64,000 nt of DNA from Litomosoides sigmodontis (Eukaryota > Nematoda > Chromadorea > Rhabditida > Onchocercidae): NCBI GenBank assembly GCA_963070105.1, contig OY718804.1, positions 1,230,720 through 1,294,719 on the forward strand. The letters run 5' to 3'. Made by a program: the position numbers and the translations under genes. Positions 12,420 to 26,600 of this stretch are shown here, piece after piece (position 1 is the stretch's first letter; each line of letters opens with the position of its first letter). The notes under the pieces are model-generated. The model had not been told where the DNA came from, did not search any database, and worked only from the letters and a program-made list of their open reading frames with translations.

Positions 12420-15400
12420 ATGAAATCGAACTGGACAACTGTAACTCAAATAATGACCATACTATTGTGTTGCAAAACGAGTCTGACACACTGGACAAGC
12501 TCAGCGTATCCTGATTTACGTGGTCGAACTGCGTCAAAATGCGCTGTAAAGCTTTCACCCGGTGAACAGTACTACATTTGTGATCCTGATCACGTCCTGA
12601 ATGCATCTGAAGGTGCGTGCGTACGGCGGCTGTATGTGTGCTTATTGATTCCCTTAATTAGTTATTTGATCCCATTAAAATTGTTGATTAGCAGCTGAAG
12701 TTATTAGTGAAAGAATGTGCACATATGCTTATTGAATATTCATTTCCCTAATTAGTACTTTTAATTCTATTAAAATGGTCAGTCAAAGAAAATGAATACA
12801 TGCTTATTGGACATTTAGTTGCTTAATTAGTATTAAATTCCATTAAAATTACTAGTTGCAAAGTGAAGCCAAATAATACTATCATGAATATTTCATGCTA
12901 ACCTGCGATTATTTAATCAAAGGTGAAGCACTTCATACTTCGCATGCCTATATTAGCTGAAACTATTATTAGCAAAAGAAAGCTCTGTAGTAACAGAGAT
13001 TTTTAAGGTTGCTGATTGTTTATTTCATTAATTAAAAAAAAAATGAAATTAAAAAATGACAATCACGATTGTATTTTCGCTATGCATTTAAAAGTTTTTA
13101 AGTAAATTTATCTTTAATAATTCATTTATTTACAAATGGCGAAATTTTTAAATTATTTTTCTTGATAAATTTTTATCGCAATTTTTAGAATTTTAATTAA
13201 CTATTTTTATTTTTTAATTATTTTTTAAAAATTTATTCTTCTATTTTTAGCACAATTGTTAAACGAACAACTTTATAATTTAACGATTGGTACACCGTGT
13301 CACTGCCAACGACGATCACAGTGTGCGACGGGTGAAGATAGCACAAGTCCATTTTATGGATTTGTTGCATCAGTTGCATTGGTCAACAATTTACGAATGA
13401 CCATTCATAGTCCATCTGAGCAGTTCATCATTTTGCTATTTCATTTTTTTTTTCATCTAATAAAGTTGAACTTTAACGCAAATTTTAACTTTTTTTTTTA
13501 ATTTCCACGGAAAAATTATGTAGTTTTTGAATTAAATTTTATTTAATGCAAATTTTGCAATTTTCATTTTGAATTTTTGTTTTGCGCGATTATTCTGAAA
13601 TATTTATATTACCATAATAGTTTCAAACATTGTCAGAAAAGAAAAACAAAAAATAATCCCTTAATTTTTAAGGAGAATTGAAAAATAATCCGTAATTTTC
13701 CTTCAAATAAATCACAGTTTTTAAGAGTAATTGAAATTAAAAAAAAAATATTTTGAAGTTTTGAGCAACCGATGGAAGTTATCGGCAGGAATTTTGTTTT
13801 CATTTTTTTGCAAAGAAAATTGATCCGTTTATTTATTTTTCAACATTGCATATTTTCTTTTCAACGAGTTGTGCATGAAATGAATATGGTAGGAATTCTA
13901 TTTGTTGAATTTTTTTTAATCTGACATTTTTGACATTTAGCTGAATTAAATTAAAATGTCCAAAACAGTTATCGAAATTAACAAAAAATTTGTGTTAATA
14001 AATTTCATTTTATATTTTCTAGTTTCTACCGCCAATTTCCATTTCCTTTTCTGAACAAATTAGAATGTAATAATTTAATTAACTTCGTGTTGAAGAAAAA
14101 AGTCATTTTTATTCGAAAATAATTATATTTAATTTTGCTAGCTGCCACGTCTTGAATGATCGAAAATTGTTTGATGACTTTTTGGTGAAGCAATTAATTT
14201 ATTTTAAATTTTCACAAAAGTAGGAATGAGCAAATAGTGAACTTTCGACAAAATTGAAAAAAAAAAACGAAAAAAAATGCAGCTATATCATCTCATCTTT
14301 AAATTAATTAATTAAAATTAGCAAAAGTTTTTACGACTCATTTTTTTTAGTGTATTTCTCATTCAATAAGATTTTAGCGAAAAACGAACCGTTCAAATTT
14401 CATTTAATACTTTTGTAGGCAATTATTAGATCGAGCGGAAGGTTTCTGTCGTACGCTTGAGGGACGTTGGGCACTTGGTGATTGTGGTAATTCAGTGCTC
14501 ATATTTATCTGGAAACATTACAAAAAAGTATGGAAACAAATAAATTCAATTTGTTCCTTTCATGCTATTCTCAACTCTTTCAATTCCATTTACGTCAGTT
14601 ACGTAAATTTGCTTGCGTAGGAGCACAATTGCGTCAATTTACGCATCACTTGCGCGTGAGAGGGAAAAAATGGTTAAATTTGTTCTTCGAATAGGAATGA
14701 ATTATTAAATGAATTAATAACCATGGTTTGAAATTAGAAGTTAAAATTTTAATTTTAATTTTTCCTTTGAGGTAATTATATGGCCAGCACGCCTTGCACA
14801 ACGATATGTTACAGCACGAGAAAGGCGAAAAATTTTAGCTGATGTGAACAGTTTGATACAGGACGATAAGTGGTATGAAGCGCTCAAACGGGTCATTGGT
14901 AAGTTGCGAAAATTAATTAATGATTAATTTAATGTTTAAAATTTTAATACAAATAAAAATTTCCCAATGAAATTGTTTGTAAAACATTGAATTTTACTAC
15001 CCTTTTTGCAAAATTTGATAAACAATAAGCGATTAGCCAATTGCATTCAACAATTCTCCGTTGCTAATTAAGTCATAAAATTTTGATAGAAGTAAAAAAT
15101 TACATACCAAAATACCAGTCACAATTCATTCATTATTAAAATTTGCTAAATTTATTAGCATATTATTAAATTTATTAATTCATAGCTCTTGTGTGAGCAA
15201 AACATATTCGTTATCCAAAAATGAATGAATGACTAATTAACTTATTAATTATTCCTGAATTACAGCGTAACAACGCTCACCATTCTACACCATCGCTATT
15301 TTCAATTTTGAAATACTATCACTTATTATTTTTAGCATAAATACTATCACTTATCGCTTTTCACTCCTTCTTCTCTTCTTCAATCTCTATCCTTTTCGTT

Positions 15401-16235
15401 TTTTTTTTCTTTTCCAGCTGCCCTACACAATGAATTAAAAGGTGATCCAGAGGTTCGAATTGATACGGGTACCTTATCATTGATCATCGCTGTAGGTGTT
15501 GCTGTCTTACTTACTATTATGGTTACATGTAAGTATGTATGTATTATTGATAAGGTATGATATGATATGATATCATATCATATCATATCACATTATAGCA
15601 TATGGCTAATAGAACTGATATATTTTTAAAAGCGAGCGAAAAGTTATATTTGTAAGAAATTTTAAATTTCATTAGCAAATGTTACTGTTTGATCCATTTT
15701 GTTGATTACGTACAAATGATACTTTTCTTCTTCCGATGAGGATGAAGGTGGAGGAGAAAGAGGAAATTTGACATTTAAATGTAGATAAATTTCAAATTTA
15801 ATTCAACATTCACATATAGTACGTTAAACTGTAAATAATTTCAAGAGTAAAATTGAATTTAGTAATTATTGGTTGATTAATTGACTAATTAATATTACTA
15901 TTTTCCGTTGGTTAAAATGGCAGAGAAGAAATTTTCAAAAATTTAATTTAATTTCACTTAGTGTACTTATATTATTAGTATGTGAAAAAAATTTATCCAA
16001 AAAATTAGGTTGTGTATGCGCATTCCGTTGCTGCGGCAATTTACGATCCGATCATCATCAATCAGATCGATTAGGCAAATCGTTGCAACGAATTGACGGT
16101 CTTCGAGCGCAGATTGTACGACATGGTGCGCAGTTGCGGCGCTCTTTTTCACGATCACCAAAATTTGGCAGTTTTCGAGAGTGCTCAATGAATAGCTCAT
16201 TCATTAGCGATATTGGCAATGCAACCATTGTTTGA
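12420..16235 (+). CDS. MOLO1-domain single-pass membrane protein (modulator of levamisole receptor family)
   Basis: Six plus-strand exons: 12420-12612, 13251-13422, 14419-14527, 14772-14898, 15418-15528 and 16009-16235. They total 939 nt (312 aa plus stop) and every junction is in phase. Residues 1-29 are a signal peptide. The mature part begins with YPDLRG and carries ICDPDHVL, a CHC cluster, GFVASVALV, GDCGNSVLIFIW and DKWYEAL. This is the order seen in MOLO1 (TPM-like) domains, the extracellular fold of C. elegans MOLO-1, which binds and enhances the levamisole acetylcholine receptor. One transmembrane segment spans about 220-243, followed by a Cys-rich juxtamembrane stretch (C238, C239, C241, C245, C246) and a basic, Ser-rich tail of about 65 residues. 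The exon 2 donor is gttcat, a weak site. An AATAAA lies about 240 bp after the stop (16477). Nematodes have several MOLO1 paralogues, so one-to-one orthology with MOLO-1 is not claimed. Confidence 0.85.
15556..15587. repeat. 32-bp perfect palindrome in intron 5 of the MOLO1 gene
   Basis: ATATG/ATATC words make a 32-bp perfect, loopless palindrome centred on the GATATC between 15571 and 15572. It extrudes as a cruciform in DNA or folds as a tight hairpin in the intron. It probably arose from a pentanucleotide repeat meeting its complement. Confidence 0.9.
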
Positions 16236-18228
16236 TTGAAATTTAAATAATTCTGGTAATTTTTGTAAATCAATACTTAGAAGATCAAATATTTGAACTG
16301 AGCTAATTAATTAAGGATAATCACGTTCAAGAAATAATTTAAGTTTAAAATGCCGAAGAAACCGAAATCGAATTTCAGAAACATATTTAAAATTTACACA
16401 AAAAAATAATGCGGGAAATTATTTCTTTGCACGTTTTGAAGTTTTATGTTTTTTTTTTTGCAAAAAATTTTCTTGAAATAAATTTAAAAATTAAACTCAA
16501 AAATTTTCCATTTTAAAACATGTATAGGTTTCTTGAAAGAGAATTAGAATTATGTAAGAATTTGCTCAACAATAACAATTTTTTATCATTTGTTCGTTTT
16601 TTCTGTTTCTCATCAGTTATTTATTTGTGGGCAAAATTTGAATTTAAACTTTATAAAATTTTTAAATTTTTATCACTTGCTATCATACAGCTCACTTATT
16701 GAGAAATTTTCATTATTTCTCAATAGCATTATCTCAAAATCATAGAATGTAATATGAAATGCTTTTGTGTATTCACTTTTAAAGATAAATTTAATGAAAA
16801 TAATGGAAATTTTAAATTCAAACTCTGATAACGATTAACAAATGCAAGAAATTGCTTATCGCTATCAGAGTTTGAACTTAAAAGTTCCACTATAAAAAAT
16901 TAATCGTTAAGCCAAAAGTACTCAATTGTCACAAATAGATTGAAAATAAAGACAAAGAAAATGAAACTAAGTGAATTTTAGGGAAAAAAGCACTAGAAAT
17001 TTGATATCTAATTTTTCGTTTTTTTTTTGGTCATTATAATTGGTAAATTAAATCTGAATATTTCCTAAATTAAAAAGAAATTCCCATACAACAATTTTTT
17101 TATTTTTGAAGAATGTTCCCTAACAATCTTTTATTGCTTTGAAAAACTTTACAGAAATGTATGGCGTATTTTCCTTGTTTTTTTTGCAATACAACAAATG
17201 GAAGTTTTTTTTTTAAAAAAATACATTTTTCAATTAAAAAATAAAAAGGGAAATAAAGAAAGGAAGAGAGAGAGAGAGAGAAATAGAGAGAAGAGTGAAA
17301 TAAGAGAGATACGCTATATGATGTGATCATGAAAATCTCGAAGTGAAATTTGAATGATTTATTTCCTCATCAGTGTATTAACTTACGCACACCTGTTTCC
17401 AGTGACTAAAATGATTTCAGTTCATTGATAAATCTCATCCATCTTACTTTATTTGCTTTTTCCTTCTTACAAATCGATCACAATTAACACCATAGTTTTT
17501 TCGAAATTTTTATCGAACCGAATTATTTTTTCAAAAATTGAAATTTTATCATTGCAAAAATGAACGTTATTAATTTGAGTGAGAAGAAACACTTTAAAAG
17601 TCACTAGCATAATTTATTCAGTTACGTCACCAAAAAGTGAACAATCAATAGGTAACTGTTATCAGTGCACAAAAAAAAACAGAACGTTCAGAAGAAAAAG
17701 AAAATGGTCATTTCGAAAATGACCATAATCAATGCTAACAAATAATACATCATAGAAAGATATTTTATATTGATAAGGAAAAAACTTGAAAAATTTAATC
17801 AATAAAAACGTAAACATGCTAGAATCAGAGTTGAGTACCATTTCTATAAAGTAATCAATTCTTCTTCAGGTTAGATTATTTCATTGCTAGTTTTAATTTG
17901 AAATAAATTTCAAACATCTTATTAATTTTATGCACAACGAAAAATAAATAATCCCTATTACTACTGCTACTCGCATCACTAATACTTTAGTGATTAAAAA
18001 AATAAAATATAAAGTTGATAATTCATTTTTGCATACTTTCAAGTAATTAATGCAATGATAATAAAAAATTTCTCATTTCCATTTTTGGAATACATTTTGC
18101 CTAAATGAATGAATGAATGCTAAAAAATGATCTTATCAAAAAAATTTATTCCAAAAATTCTTAATACAAAAATTAACACTCATCATTTTATTCTCTCTCC
18201 CTCTCTCTCCTCCTCTCTCTCTCTATCC
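16236..18228. other. 2-kb region between convergent genes
   Basis: It lies between the stops of the MOLO1 gene (plus) and the DHHC gene (minus), so it is mostly 3' UTR and intergenic sequence. It includes AATAAA at 16477 (plus) and AATAAA on the minus strand at 18145-18150, about 80 nt after the DHHC stop. A long hairpin at 16804-16889 is listed separately. GA-rich at about 17263-17295 and CT-rich at about 18192-18228. No exon recognised. Confidence 0.6.
16804..16889 (-). ncRNA. Pre-miRNA-like hairpin candidate
   Basis: An 86-nt stem-loop. Left arm 16804-16840, loop about 16842-16851, right arm about 16852-16889. The central 20-bp block (16811-16830 against 16863-16882) has one mismatch, and pairing continues both ways. 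Three mismatches (16816/16877, 16831/16862, 16838/16855) are A opposite C on the plus strand. They become U-G wobbles if the minus strand is transcribed, leaving only 16836/16857 and 16809/16884 unpaired. Size and near-continuous pairing fit a miRNA precursor. Expression is not shown; a small foldback repeat is the main alternative. Confidence 0.4.
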
Positions 18229-20954
18229 CTAGGTGATACTTCGTTTTTTAACATTAACTCGGTTGAAGTATCCATTACCATACGTTGTAGCTATTGGCAA
18301 AAGCCATAGCAATGCGTTAGAGCCAAAAATTGAGCAAAAATTACGCCATGATGAACCCAAATCATAGGAGGTACTATCAATTGCATGTCGATGACCACTA
18401 GTTGCACAACACAATTGAACCGATGAGCTCTCCAATGTTGTCGCATTTTGAAATAGCAAGCATATTAATTGACCAACAAATACACTAAGTGAAATGCCAC
18501 AAATCTAAATGTTGAAAAATATTTCCACGTGCAATATTTTGCTTTTAATTTTACTCTGAATTTTTAAAAAAATAAATGACATATTAAATTGGCGAAAGAA
18601 AAAACTGATGTGTTATGTATTGCAAGATAATAGGAAGATATAATCATATGATAACAGGTAGATAAGTAAAATAATAATAGTAAAAAAAGAAAAAAAATTG
18701 CTTTTGTGCTTTTTTTTTAAAATATAACTCGAATGTAAATTCATTAGGGTAATCTCAAAACACATGCTGATAAATACGCATAATATAAATCATATATATA
18801 TATATATATATATATATGTATTTAAAAGAATAATAATAAATTGATTTCCGTTTCCAATAACTATATTAATTTCATTTTTATGTACGAAAATTGCAGTACA
18901 GTTGTTACCAAAGCATTCAGTACACCAGATGCAACTAAGCATGTTGCAACAAGTCCATTAATAGATGGTGGAGCTTGCTGCACATATCCTGGCATTAGCA
19001 TACCTACCATTCCTGAAAAATACTTTTGATGTGATATATATATATGTAAATTTTGAAATATAAGATACTTAGTTACACATGAATATGTTACATGCCACTC
19101 TCACATTCAATAATTATTTCGGATGGATAGAACTTGTTCAAAATTTTTACTTAATAATCATTAAAATAAGGAAGTAAGAGTGAGTATATTGTAAGAATCA
19201 GTATTAAGTTAGAAAGCTTTTAAACATTTCTTTTCTTCCATTTTCAAAATAAAATTTTCATTTAATAATGATTTAAATTATGAAATAAGGATAAATATTA
19301 AATTAAAATCAACTTTTCTCCATTCTTCGAAATTAATTAAGGTGCAATAAAATTACTACATTGTCCACAAATAGTTAATTATTGTAAGAAAAATATGCTG
19401 CAGCAGTTAATTATTATTAAAAAAAGAAATTTTTTTAAAATTTTATAAAGCGAAACGAAAGACACAAATTGCAACATATGATATTGTATCATCTTATATA
19501 TGATAAAATTCATGAAATTTTACATTTGAAGTTATAATTTAAAAAAGCTAATTAATTATAAATTAAAAAAAAAAGTGAGTGAAAATAATTTCATACCTGA
19601 TAAACTCCAGAGAACAATTGACGTACGTTGATAGAGTGCCGGCGTTGTAACGCATACAACAAAGACACAAAGTATTGTTGACCAGAAGAGGAAGAGAAGG
19701 AAGAATTTATGATTATGCATGTGAATACAACGACCAATTATTGGACAATGATGATCCATACGAATTACACAACGACTACACCTGATATTTTGATTTTAAT
19801 TTAAAATTTTATTAAATTAGAATTTCTAATTCGTTCATTATTTACTTTACTACCAGAGAAAATGAAATGAACATTTATTATAATTTTGTACAGACAATGT
19901 ACGAGCAATGAATCAGATATTTACTTAACTATATAAATTTAATTAAGGGAACAAAATTATTCATCAAATTTTAATCATTTTGACAATATGAGCATTAGAG
20001 ATTAGAATATTTTTAGATATCTGAGAGAGAGAAAAAGTTTTGTTGAATGTTATTTTGTAAACACTTACATTGAAAATATTTATTGGTGATGAAATATTTT
20101 TTAAATAAAAATGAACTTTTTTCAAAATGAAGTATTTTAGTGATCTTAGATAGAAAATAATCAGCTAATTGTTGTTTGAATCGAATATTGCAGATTTGAA
20201 AAAATAACTTCAATAATAAATCGTTATGTTCTTTATATTTTTTCATACTCACCGAGTAATTAGTTAACTAACTAATTTACAATTGAACTGTTACTTGGAA
20301 CAATGATGTGTTCGATTTGGCTTGATCACTTTACAGTATATGCAAAATGGCGGACATTTGATATTTCCACGTTCTGTTGACATCGTAACATATCGTACCG
20401 GTAATTTCGTTTCATTAGCCTTAAAATAAAACATAAATTAAAGCTTTTCAATTAAATTCCAAAATTTATGCAGAATTTATGAAGGATTTTTTCCTTCTTT
20501 TGTTATTGGAAATATTGAAAATTGAATATTTCTGAAGAAATTCAGGTTTCTGAATTGAAAACGAAATTCTACAATTCACGCTATGCATGGTTTTTTCTCT
20601 CTCCACATATTCACATGCAATATATGTTATTAATGTTAAACATTTAAATGTAAAACTTCTGAAAATAATACATCATTATTTTCAAACACATACCCATTTC
20701 ACAACTTCTTCAACAAAATTGCGCCCTTCAAAGATATCACTCGGTGGCACAAAACATTTCGGAATTTCCGCCGGTGTTGTAAGTATTGTTGCAAAGAGTG
20801 AACAAATTGCCAATATCCAAATTAATTGGAAAATTATTAGCTGAACAATAAGTGCTACAGTACCGTAGGAGAAGATATGTGCGCAAAATGAGGCGGTAAA
20901 GAGAATGTACCAGAGGAGAAATGAGAGAACCCACAAAAGCAATTGACAACACAT
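18229..20954 (-). CDS. DHHC-type protein S-acyltransferase (palmitoyltransferase), ZDHHC family
   Basis: Five minus-strand exons: 20694-20954, 20295-20419, 19597-19781, 18909-19012 and 18229-18504. All junctions are in phase (951 nt, 316 aa). It has four hydrophobic segments: about 4-28, 31-60, 155-177 and 200-245. The cytosolic Cys-rich domain has the full zinc-ligand spacing: C113-x2-C116-x9-H126-C127-x2-C130-x2-C133-x4-DHHC(138-141)-x5-C147. C141 is the acyl-accepting catalytic Cys. The TTxE motif is 247-250 (NATTLE). The C-terminal [16 protein letters not shown] (281-296) resembles the tail of ZDHHC2/15/20-type enzymes. These enzymes transfer palmitate from acyl-CoA to Cys of membrane proteins in the secretory pathway. 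Departures from the family: [12 protein letters not shown] replaces the usual DHHCPW(V/I)xNC(V/I)G, and the DPG motif after segment 2 appears as TPA. The active-site Cys is intact, so activity is likely but not certain. Confidence 0.88.
18793..18817. repeat. Short (TA)n tract in DHHC intron 4
   Basis: About 12 TA units inside the intron between exons 4 and 5 of the DHHC gene. Confidence 0.9.
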
Positions 20955-23690
<2,736 letters not shown>

Positions 23691-26600
23691 TTAGCTTCGT
23701 GGCTGATGCGATAATGATGACGACGGAAATTCGCAGAACGTTACTCCATCGTTAGCTAAACTTAGTGGCTGTGGCACCGAGACAGCGGATATACTGCTCG
23801 AATGCGATGACGACGACAAATCAACACCTTCGGAAATGAGAAATTGCTCCACGTCAAGCCAGTTATGGCCACCAGACATTTCATTAAATTCTGTTGGGAG
23901 TTGCAAAAATTCATCCTTCGCACCATCTGAAACTACAGAATTTGAACATTTCTATGCTTTTTCGGAGTGAGATCTTGGATCTAGATATTCCGTTTTAATT
24001 TCGGCGCTTATCCATAAGATCTACTTCACAAAAATCGGCTAAGAACCACTTTTACATGCGTATTTCTCTCATCAATGCCAGCCATATCTCCTCAGAAATG
24101 TGAAATTATTCTTAAAGTCAATAAGCGTTCCAACTCGCACTCCGGTTGGTTAATAAATACTAAGTCCAAATACAGCTCAAATTTTACGTTACAAAAAAAA
24201 AACTGCAAAATATAAACGAATTACCCGAAAACGGCTGATCATGTAAAATGTCAGTACTTTCTCCATCAGCAACATTGAAATTTGCCAACATATCATTTAT
24301 TTCTCTACCATCAAAATTGAATTCCAAATCCCTGGCAAACGAAGCCAAGTATACATCCGATTCATTTCCACTCGAAGCAGACCCCACTAAAGGAAAGCAT
24401 TTAAAAACAGATTAAGGTAGTACAACAAAAAAAAAGCATATATAGATGAAAAAACTCATGGCCCTTAATAGCGTTGAAATCTTCATTTTAGAACTACCAA
24501 AACGGCTTTGGAGTTACCACATTCTATTTTCCTGAAAAAGTTACTTTCAAGTTCGCAGAAATCATCCACGCCAGTAGAGTTTAATCTTTCTGTTCCAATA
24601 TCCTGCGACTGGTAACGCGAATGTTGAACATTCATGCGAATATCATCCTGATACTGTTGCACAGGCTGCTGCTGCACATAACATATTGATGTTTGTTGGT
24701 TCCAAGACTGATGAGCATTTTCTCGTGCTAATTCTTCTATTTTTTTCTTATTCTTTAATTCATAATGGTGAACGCATAATTCTGAAAAATTAGATGAAAT
24801 TCAAATCAGGAGCGAAATGCAACTTTTTGCATTGCATATCCAATCATTTTCATACTTCCTTAGCACTTTCAGCTTCAGTTGTGAACGTAACATACTCAAA
24901 GTTTTCGGTGCGTCAACGCAAAGAACAGGTTGTGAACAACACGGCTCAGTGCAATAACTGAATAACTTTTGATTCAAATTGTAAGAAATGTGTTGTACGC
25001 AATGGTTGGAAAACGGAAGACAGTTATTTGTACACTGGACGGGAGGTGAGCCACCTTTCAAGATTGTTATAGTGCATCTGAAAAGAAAAAAGTGATAAAG
25101 AAAAATTTAGTTCCCAAACAATGAAATTGCCATATGAAGGACTATTCTTGACGAAACGTAAAAAATAAGCAATGCGTTTTGAAATGAATCCCTGCTGAAC
25201 ATAAAATATAAAAAAGAACAGTATATCAGCAACCCCCGCTTCTTTATGCCACAAAAAATAAAAAAAACTGCGAAATCAGGTCCAGCAATACTATTTTAGG
25301 ATAAAAATAGAAGTCGTTTCAGATTCTGAGCCAAGATTCCAACATATCAGTTACGAAAATAAAAAGTTTGCTTTCAACTATATAAAAAAGTGAACCTTTT
25401 CTGATTGAATACGGCGCTAGCGGCAGTCCCGTAATTGGATGCGCGATCTGCTAGTGCAGCGCCCACACTATTCGGGTATTGTTTGCACGCATGCATTATC
25501 GGAGCATTCGTGACAGCCTCTTTCATTAATGCATTCTTGTCTAATCTTCAAAAATAAGGAAAATTAAGAACTGAAGCCGGAAACATTCTAGCGGAATACA
25601 AAATGAAAAGTTTTAAAAAATAAAAATAAACCGATTTTTATTTTCAAAATTGTACTACGTCCTCCTACGCTACTTTCTCTATCACAAAAATGTTACTGCG
25701 ATACCTGATCTGTTTTTTAACTAAATAGACTTGCAATGCTCCCTGAGGCATAGGATCTGAAACAGCGTTGCAAGCCATTTCAGACCATCTGAGATCAAGA
25801 TAATCATTTTCTTCATCCTCATCATCTGATGGCTCAAGTCCTGTAAACCTTTCACAAAGTTTAACTTGTATTACGTCCTTCAAGAAGAAATGCAAAATAC
25901 ACAAAACAATATTGATAAGGCTTTTAGCTCTCAGTTGTGTTAGCTAGCTAACTAGAAAATAAGTGCAAGAGCAAACCACGAGGAAAAAGATCGGTTCGAT
26001 CAAAATCTTGATCCTCCAAAACTCTGCACATCTGGTCAACTTGAGGTATTTTCCGGTAAATACCCGTCATCTTCATCCGCCTACGCTTCTGCTTTAGTTG
26101 TATGACTTTTGGCTGCAGCAGGAATTAAAAAATAAGATATAAAGATTTATTTAACATAAATTATTATTTCTATCTTTGTGAAGGGTTTCAGCCTATTTCT
26201 GCATCCTGACCTCGACTTTAAACTCAACATGTAAAAATATCTATGGCATATAAAAAATACAAGTTTGATTTTTGTTTTAATCTAACAAATGCCGGAAAAT
26301 GATACACGGAAAGCAATAAATTTCGTAAGGTGCGTTGTTTTTAAAAAACAATTCAACCTTTTGTGGTACATCGCTTCTTTCCAGATTGGTAGCTGACTTG
26401 GTTCTATCATCTTCAGGAATCTTATAAAAACGTGGTGGTTCCTGTTGAAAACTTAGACGAGGCGCTGCAGAAGGTAGCAAGTTGCGGGGTTCGAAAACTA
26501 CAAGTGACGGTGGTATGATGCTTTTTGCAAAATTCGAACGTACAGGAGCACTTGATAATGAAACAACGCTTTGTCCCGTTGTAGATGCTGGAGCCTGCAA

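Noticed and set aside
12401..12520. Alternative ATG at 12401 for the MOLO1 gene
   Set aside because: That frame stops after 37 codons; the 12420 ATG gives a signal peptide and the YPDLRG start.
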